From assembly GCF_001422885.1 (NCBI RefSeq), contig NZ_LMMZ01000001.1, positions 562,565-626,564 on the forward strand: a stretch of DNA of 64,000 nucleotides, read 5' to 3'. Numbering within the stretch: position 1 is the stretch's first letter; every line of letters starts with the position of its first letter. Below the pieces are notes generated by a model that made no database searches, was not told where the DNA came from, and saw nothing but the letters and a program-made list of their open reading frames with translations. Below, one piece after another: positions 56,064 to 64,000 of this stretch. Source of the DNA: Methylobacterium sp. Leaf104. GTDB taxonomy: Bacteria; Pseudomonadota; Alphaproteobacteria; Rhizobiales; Beijerinckiaceae. A program made the position numbers and the translations under genes.

Positions 56064-57089
56064 TCAGGCCCATCGCGCCCGGTGATCGGCATAGGCCTTG
56101 GCCACCGCGTCTGCGATGACGGGGGTCGCATCCAGGGGCCGGTAGTGCAGTTCCTCGAGGCGGCCGACGAAGGGCTTCAGGGCCCCCGCCATCGCGAGTC
56201 CGGCGAAGAGCCGCCTGTGACGGATATAGGTCTTCGGCAGGTCGAACAGGAGAACGGGTGTGCCGGTGCTCACGGCCTCGCCCACCATGTTCGCCGAATC
56301 CGACGTGACGACGATCGAATCGGCGATCGCCAGCATCGGAACATAGGGGTTCGGGCTGCCGCCGTCCCAGAAGAAGCCGCCCTTGGTCGCGACCATGGTC
56401 CGCAGGGCGTCCCGCAGGTTCTGCGGCGTGCGCCGGGACACGGTGACCATCAGCGAGCAGCCACCGTCGGTCAGCTTGTCGAGGTCGCGCAGGAGCCGGC
56501 GCATGTCCGCCGGGCGATAGCTGAGATGCCGGCTGTCGCCGCCGACCAGCACCGCGATGCGGGGCCAGGGCAGCGCGGACAGGCGGGGGTCGGCGTTGGC
56601 GCGGGCCTCGGCCAGGCGCTCCGGCGTGACCTGGTGCGGCGGCGTCAGCGTCGTGAAGACGTTGGGTCCGCGCAGGTCGTCGTAATCGGGCACCCAGATG
56701 AAGTTCGCCGCATCGTGCCCGATGCGCGGATCCTTCAGGAACGCCGTGAAGGTCCGGCCCTGCGAGGCGGCCCGCACCGCGCGCAGGTACGGCACGGACC
56801 GGCGTCCTGAGGCGATCAGCAGGTCGGGGAGGGGGCCGGCGAGGACGCCACGGGGACTGCCCGCCCGGTCCCGCGGATCGGTCGGACCCCAGGGCGCCAT
56901 CCAGCCGAAGGGCGGCCGCGGTGCGATCCGACGGATCTCGAACGGCAGGCCGAGGGTTTCGGCGAGACCAATGCACTGGTTCTCGTCGCCCGCCTTGCCG
57001 TCGGTGACGATCCAGGTCCTGGCCTGGGCGAGTTCGGGGAGCGGCGCGGAGGTGCCGATGGGAGAGGGCATCGCGGACGCTGCCGACAT
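56064..57089 (-). CDS. ELM1-family (DUF1022) protein
   Basis: A 341-residue protein resembling the ELM1 family, named for the plant mitochondrial fission factor ELM1. TWIVTDGKAGDENQCIGLAE and LIASGRRSVPYLRAVRA, then IAVLVGGDSRH, VTVSRRTPQ and VTSDSANMVGEAVSTGTPV are the conserved blocks. The architecture is that of a GT-B-type glycosyltransferase (the S/G-rich acceptor and EAVSTGTPV motifs). No membrane helix. It likely shares a transcript with trxB. The bacterial function is unknown. Confidence 0.85.
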   Translation of the reverse strand: MSAASAMPSPIGTSAPLPELAQARTWIVTDGKAGDENQCIGLAETLGLPFEIRRIAPRPPFGWMAPWGPTDPRDRAGSPRGVLAGPLPDLLIASGRRSVPYLRAVRAASQGRTFTAFLKDPRIGHDAANFIWVPDYDDLRGPNVFTTLTPPHQVTPERLAEARANADPRLSALPWPRIAVLVGGDSRHLSYRPADMRRLLRDLDKLTDGGCSLMVTVSRRTPQNLRDALRTMVATKGGFFWDGGSPNPYVPMLAIADSIVVTSDSANMVGEAVSTGTPVLLFDLPKTYIRHRRLFAGLAMAGALKPFVGRLEELHYRPLDATPVIADAVAKAYADHRARWA

Positions 57090-57139
57090 CAGGTGATCCA
57101 GGTCAATCCTCGGGCGAAATCATCCGCGGCGCCGTCCAC

Positions 57140-57652
57140 CTAATCCGCGGGCAGGGCGCGCCGCAGCCACCCCGCATAGTGCTCGGCGATGGCGGTCAAC
57201 CGCCGGCGCTCGGAATCCGGGTCGTACCAGGCACCGCCCGAACTCGCCGGGACGGCGGAGAGCTGGGGGTGGCGGGCGAGGATTTCACCTCGGCGCCCGA
57301 CGAGAAGGGCCTCGCCGTCGAGGTAGTCGCTCTGGGTCCCGCCGCCGAGACGCCCGCGTCCGCCGTCGCCCCCGGCATAGGGATTGATCGACAGACCCTT
57401 GATCCGAACCAGCAGGACGGGACCGCGGCCGCCGAGCCGGTCGGCGAACGCGGTCCGCAGGGCGGCGAGCAGATCCTCACGCAACTCGAGGGCGGGGGTG
57501 CCGCCGCCGAGGGCGATCAGCGGCCGGACATCGACCTGGACGCCGGAGAGCCGCGCGCCCCCGAGGCTCGGAAGCTCCTCGGCCCGGGCCGCTCCGAGCA
57601 GCGCGACGAGACCGAGCAGCGGCCCCGCCGCCCGGAGGAAGCCCGGCCGCAT
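57140..57652 (-). CDS. Exported protein of unknown function
   Basis: A 170-residue protein with a signal peptide (MRPGFLRAAGPLLGLVALLG, cleaved near ARA at 24). The mature part has LSGVQVDVRPLIALGGG, a strand-rich core and a distinctive SDYLDGEALLVGRRGEILARHP followed by GAWYDPDSERRRL. I do not recognise the family. It looks like a small alpha/beta periplasmic domain. It starts 7 bp after greA, so it is in the greA transcript. ATG 57652 is preferred to an earlier TTG at 57658. Confidence 0.72.
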   Translation of the reverse strand: MRPGFLRAAGPLLGLVALLGAARAEELPSLGGARLSGVQVDVRPLIALGGGTPALELREDLLAALRTAFADRLGGRGPVLLVRIKGLSINPYAGGDGGRGRLGGGTQSDYLDGEALLVGRRGEILARHPQLSAVPASSGGAWYDPDSERRRLTAIAEHYAGWLRRALPAD

Positions 57653-57659
57653 CGGCAAT

Positions 57660-58142
57660 TCAGCCGCCGTACTGGACGGCGACGACCTCGTAGGACTTGC
57701 CGCCGCCCGGCGTCGTCACCTCGACGGTATCGCCGACACCCTTGCCGATCAGCGCGCGGGCGATCGGGGAGGTGATGGAGACCAGGCCGGACCGCACGTC
57801 CGCCTCCGGTTCGCCGACGAGCTGGTAGGTCTTCTCCTCCTCGGTGTCCTCGTCGAGGAGCTTCACCGTGGCGCCGAACTTGATCTTCGTGCCCGAGAGC
57901 TTGGAAACGTCGATCACCTCCGCGCGCGAGATCATGCTCTCCAGCTCCAGGACGCGGCCCTCGTTATGGGACTGCGCCTCCTTGGCGGCATGGTACTCGG
58001 CGTTCTCCGACAGGTCGCCGAGGGCGCGGGCCTCGGCGATGGCCTGGATGATCCGCTGGCGCTCCACCTGCTGGCGGTGCTTCAACTCCTCCTCCAGCGC
58101 TGCGTAACCGCGCACCGTCATCGGAACCTTGTCTATCGTCAT
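57660..58142 (-). CDS. greA: Transcription elongation factor GreA
   Basis: A 160-residue GreA that stimulates transcript cleavage by backtracked RNA polymerase. The N-terminal coiled coil carries the tip residues in [20 protein letters not shown], and the C-terminal FKBP-like domain includes [18 protein letters not shown] and [17 protein letters not shown] 58142 gives MTIDKVPMT; an internal ATG seven codons later is a possible alternative. It lies 119 bp after carB, with two hairpins between. Confidence 0.95.
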   Translation of the reverse strand: MTIDKVPMTVRGYAALEEELKHRQQVERQRIIQAIAEARALGDLSENAEYHAAKEAQSHNEGRVLELESMISRAEVIDVSKLSGTKIKFGATVKLLDEDTEEEKTYQLVGEPEADVRSGLVSITSPIARALIGKGVGDTVEVTTPGGGKSYEVVAVQYGG

Positions 58143-58164
58143 CGTCTCGCGCCACAATGAATAA

Positions 58165-58195
58165 GCCCGGCCGGAGCATGTCGCTCCTTCCGGGC
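58165..58195 (-). terminator. Hairpin upstream of greA
   Basis: On the minus strand a stem of 6 bp, a 2x2 internal mismatch and 5 bp (GCCCGGAAGGAGC with GCTCCGGCCGGGC) closes a 5-base loop and is followed by TTATTCATT. It could be the terminator of an upstream transcript or a leader hairpin of greA. Confidence 0.5.
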
Positions 58196-58227
58196 CAGAG
58201 TAAATTACTCCCGAACCGCCAACAACA

Positions 58228-58252
58228 CGGCTTCCGATCAACACGGAAGCCG
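58228..58252 (-). terminator. Terminator-like hairpin after carB
   Basis: A perfect 9-bp stem CGGCTTCCG / CGGAAGCCG with a 7-base loop, 9 bp after the carB stop, followed on the minus strand by TGTTGTT. Stem and position fit an intrinsic terminator with a weak T tract. Confidence 0.6.
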
Positions 58253-58261
58253 CGCGAGAAT

Positions 58262-61747
<3,486 letters not shown>

Positions 61748-61910
61748 CGGGCGCCTTGGCTGCAAGCACGCGCGCCCGGCCAGGCGCGGTGCCGGAGAAA
61801 CGGCACGGGCCTGGGGGCGCTAGCGGCGTGGATTATCGTTGATCTTGGCACTTACACGCAGCCCGCTTCCATTGGAAGGGCGCGGGTTACCGGTGAAGCG
61901 CCGGCGGGTC

Positions 61911-62288
61911 TCAGAAGCCGAGATAGAGGGCCGAGACCGCGCGATCGATGGACAGGTAGAACACACCGAAGGCGACGACGGCCGCGGCGGCGAATTCGAG
62001 GGCTGCATTGGAGAGCGTCTGGCTGCGGCGCAGCATCTCGCGGCCGAAATACAGGCCGATCCAGGCCAGGGTCATCACCACCGGCATCGCGAACAGGAAG
62101 GACCAGGTGCTCTCGACCCGGTCGAGGCCCGTCGCGGGGTCGATCAGCGCCCGGATGTTGCGGACCCACGGGGCGTAGCAGGCCGAGGTCAGCGCGGTCA
62201 TCCACGCGAGGCTCACGGCCACGCCGAGATGGAACGTGAAGAGGCGATGCAGGCGCGAGAAGTCGTCGCGCGCGTCGTCGAACGTCAT
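61911..62288 (-). CDS. Small membrane protein, unknown
   Basis: A 125-residue protein with three predicted helices (about 19-37, 66-83 and 100-120). MTFDDARDDFSRLHRLFTFH is the amphipathic start. I do not recognise a family. GGGGA lies about 8 bases before the ATG at 62288. It sits between carA and carB on the same strand, an unusual insertion into that pair. No catalytic motif is evident. Confidence 0.7.
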   Translation of the reverse strand: MTFDDARDDFSRLHRLFTFHLGVAVSLAWMTALTSACYAPWVRNIRALIDPATGLDRVESTWSFLFAMPVVMTLAWIGLYFGREMLRRSQTLSNAALEFAAAAVVAFGVFYLSIDRAVSALYLGF

Positions 62289-62463
62289 GTGGAAAATCCC
62301 CGGCAAGCGTCGGAATCGACCCGGCGACGATCTTCGAACGCCGTCCTTAGCGGGCCGTTAACGATGCCGGGATGCTCCGGAATGCCGGATTTTTTGTGAC
62401 GGAGCGGGAACCTTTTCGCGGTTCGCATCGCAGGCGTGCAGGGCAGCCCTGCAGGCGCCGCGG

Positions 62464-62493
62464 CGGCCGGGCGGGTGTCGCCCCGTCCGGCCG
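62464..62493. terminator. Hairpin after carA
   Basis: A 12-bp stem (CGGCCGGGCGGG with CCCGTCCGGCCG, one G-T wobble) around a 6-base loop, just past the carA stop. There is no T tract. It may mark the end of the carA message. The rest of 62289-62500 also holds a small TGCAGGGC-A-GCCCTGCA palindrome. Confidence 0.4.
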
Positions 62494-62500
62494 CGATGGA

Positions 62501-63742
62501 TCAGTCGGCCGTGGTGACCAGGGTCTCGGGCTTGCCGGCCTTCATCAGGGCGACGAAGCGCTCGAACAGGTAGTGGCTGTCGCGCGGCCCGGGCGAGGCC
62601 TCCGGGTGATGCTGCACCGAGAAGGCCGGGCGGTCCGTGAGGGTGAGGCCGCAATTCGAGCCGTCGAACAGCGAGACATGCGTCTCGAGCGCGGTCTCGG
62701 GCAGGCTCGCCGGGTCGACCGCGAAGCCATGGTTCATCGAGACGATCTCGACCTTGCCGGTGGTCTTGTCCTTCACCGGATGGTTCGCGCCGTGGTGGCC
62801 CTGCGCCATCTTCACGGTGCGGCCGCCCAGTGCCAGGCCCATGAGCTGGTGGCCGAGGCAGATGCCGAAGGTCGGCACCTTCTCGTCCAGCAGCGCCCGG
62901 ATCACCGGGACCGCGTATTCGCCGGTGGCCGCCGGGTCGCCGGGGCCGTTCGACAGGAACACGCCGTCCGGCTTCATCGCCATGATTTCGTCGGCCGTCG
63001 TCGTGGCGGGCACCACCGTGACGTCGCAGCCGGCCTCGGCCAGCAGGCGCAGGATGTTGCGCTTCACGCCGTAGTCGATCGCCACCACCTTGAGGCCGGT
63101 GCCGGGCTTGCGGTCGCCGTACCCGGTCTTCACGCCCCAGGTGGTCTGCGACCATTCCGAGCGCGCGCGGCTGGTCACCGGCGGCACGAGGTCGAGGCCC
63201 TCCATCGGCGCGAGCGCCGCGGCGCGGGCCTTCAGGGCCTCGCGGTCGAAGCGCCCCTCCGGATCGTTGGCGATGACCGCGTTCGGCATGCCGTGGTCAC
63301 GGATCAGCGCGGTCAGCGCCCGGGTGTCGACCCCGGTGATTCCGACGATGCCCCGGGCCTTGAGCCAGGAATCGAGGTGGCTCGACGAGCGCCAGTTCGA
63401 CGGGTTGGTGACGGCGGACGCGATCACGGTGCCGCGCACCCCGGAGGCCGGCGCCGCGTCGAGGCTCTCGAGGTCCTCGTCGTTGGTGCCGGTATTGCCG
63501 ATATGCGGAAAGGTGAAGGTCACGATCTGGCCGGCATAGGACGGGTCGGTCAGGATCTCCTGGTAGCCGGTCATCGCGGTGTTGAAGCAGACCTCGCCGT
63601 CGGCGATTCCGGTCTGGCCGATGCCGAATCCCTCCAGCACGGTCCCGTCCGCCAGGACCAGGAGGGCGGTGGCCAGGGGCTCGGCCCAGGGAGCGGGGGG
63701 CGCGGGCACAGCAGGCGTGTGGACGCCTTCATCTTGCAGCAT
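62501..63742 (-). CDS. carA: Carbamoyl-phosphate synthase small subunit
   Basis: A 413-residue glutaminase subunit. The nucleophile is C295 in FGICLGHQLMGLALGG, with the His-Glu pair in HHPEASPGP. The N-terminal half has GEVCFNTAMTGYQE and the SRAR block. ATG 63742 gives MLQDEGVHTPAVPAPP, a 20-residue variable extension before the conserved domain. It is divergent from a YqeY-family gene, as in many relatives. Confidence 0.97.
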   Translation of the reverse strand: MLQDEGVHTPAVPAPPAPWAEPLATALLVLADGTVLEGFGIGQTGIADGEVCFNTAMTGYQEILTDPSYAGQIVTFTFPHIGNTGTNDEDLESLDAAPASGVRGTVIASAVTNPSNWRSSSHLDSWLKARGIVGITGVDTRALTALIRDHGMPNAVIANDPEGRFDREALKARAAALAPMEGLDLVPPVTSRARSEWSQTTWGVKTGYGDRKPGTGLKVVAIDYGVKRNILRLLAEAGCDVTVVPATTTADEIMAMKPDGVFLSNGPGDPAATGEYAVPVIRALLDEKVPTFGICLGHQLMGLALGGRTVKMAQGHHGANHPVKDKTTGKVEIVSMNHGFAVDPASLPETALETHVSLFDGSNCGLTLTDRPAFSVQHHPEASPGPRDSHYLFERFVALMKAGKPETLVTTAD

Positions 63743-63951
63743 CGGCGTGATCTCGCTTATGTCCGGCCGATCCCGGCGCCGTGAGCGGCGCGTGCGGGCG
63801 GCTTGTCGTGCGGCGCTCATAGCGAGCGTGCCGCGTTAGGGTCAATGTGGCCCTGGCGTCGGCGCGTCTCAAGAACCCCGGTTCGCGCAGCAATTCGCAG
63901 ACCACGCCATCGATCCGCCGTCCGGGGTCCCGCTTTTTCAGGAGTCACACG

Positions 63952-64000
63952 ATGCTGCGCGCCCGTCTCACCACCGAGATGAAGGAAGCCATGAAGGCCG
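63952..64000 (+). CDS. GatB/YqeY-domain protein (5' end only)
   Basis: Only the first 16 codons are in the window: MLRARLTTEMKEAMKA, the conserved start of YqeY-family proteins, which resemble the tRNA-binding tail of GatB. GGAG lies 7 bases upstream of the ATG. The gene continues past the window end. A gene of this family divergent from carA is the common order in Hyphomicrobiales. Confidence 0.75.
   Translation, partial: MLRARLTTEMKEAMKA

Overview
The window is about 70% G+C chromosomal DNA from an alphaproteobacterium of the order Hyphomicrobiales. The best fit is Methylobacterium or Methylorubrum. This rests on gene content and order, not on a database search: the fumC-DUF4169-RHH cluster, sspB near thyA-folA-hflK-hflC-degQ, serB divergent from miaA, lptF-lptG-lptD-pdxA-rsmA, carB-greA with trxB-lysR, carA divergent from a YqeY gene, and a YdeP-type formate dehydrogenase with a small partner resembling Fdh4AB of M. 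extorquens. I see no rRNA, tRNA, CRISPR array, prophage or insertion sequence. Nearly all of the window is coding.

Layout. 0-7.4 kb: CorA-family transporter, polysaccharide flippase, glycolate oxidase subunits glcE and glcF (no glcD in view), and a Tat-type metallo-beta-lactamase-fold hydrolase divergent from an AraC regulator. 7.3-20.4 kb: fumC with two small genes, a cytochrome P450, sspB, a CPBP-type membrane protease, thyA-folA, hflK-hflC, a DegP/DegQ protease, serB and miaA. 20.5-24.6 kb: a 3-hydroxyisobutyrate-dehydrogenase-like gene with its own promoter and palindromic operator, moaA, a DUF971 gene and a MATE exporter. 24.6-28.7 kb: an iron-uptake operon (P19/FtrA, cupredoxin FtrB, polyferredoxin FtrC, FTR1 permease FtrD) behind a strong match to the Irr iron-control element, followed by a CsaA-like gene and a small unknown gene.

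28.8-38.4 kb: a CitE/malyl-CoA-type lyase or thioesterase, an Old Yellow Enzyme, fdh4A-fdh4B, a small membrane protein, a cobalamin riboswitch ahead of a TonB-dependent receptor, and pyrD with a DUF952 gene. 38.6-41.6 kb: an S24-type repressor, a soluble histidine kinase and a Tim44-domain membrane protein with a textbook terminator. 41.7-48.5 kb: the LPS-export operon lptF-lptG-lptD followed by pdxA-rsmA, with no surA at its usual place. 48.8-55 kb: pepA, a membrane protein, an acyl-CoA ligase, msrP and a LysR regulator. 55-64 kb: trxB, an ELM1-like protein, an exported unknown, greA, carB, a small membrane protein, carA and the first codons of a YqeY-family gene.

The non-coding DNA is informative. 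There are a B12 riboswitch, an Irr-type operator, a promoter-operator pair, several hairpins at convergent gene ends, and two families of interspersed intergenic repeats. No clear new defence or mobile system is visible. The best leads are regulatory sites, repeat families and uncharacterised small proteins tied to metal, cofactor and envelope functions.
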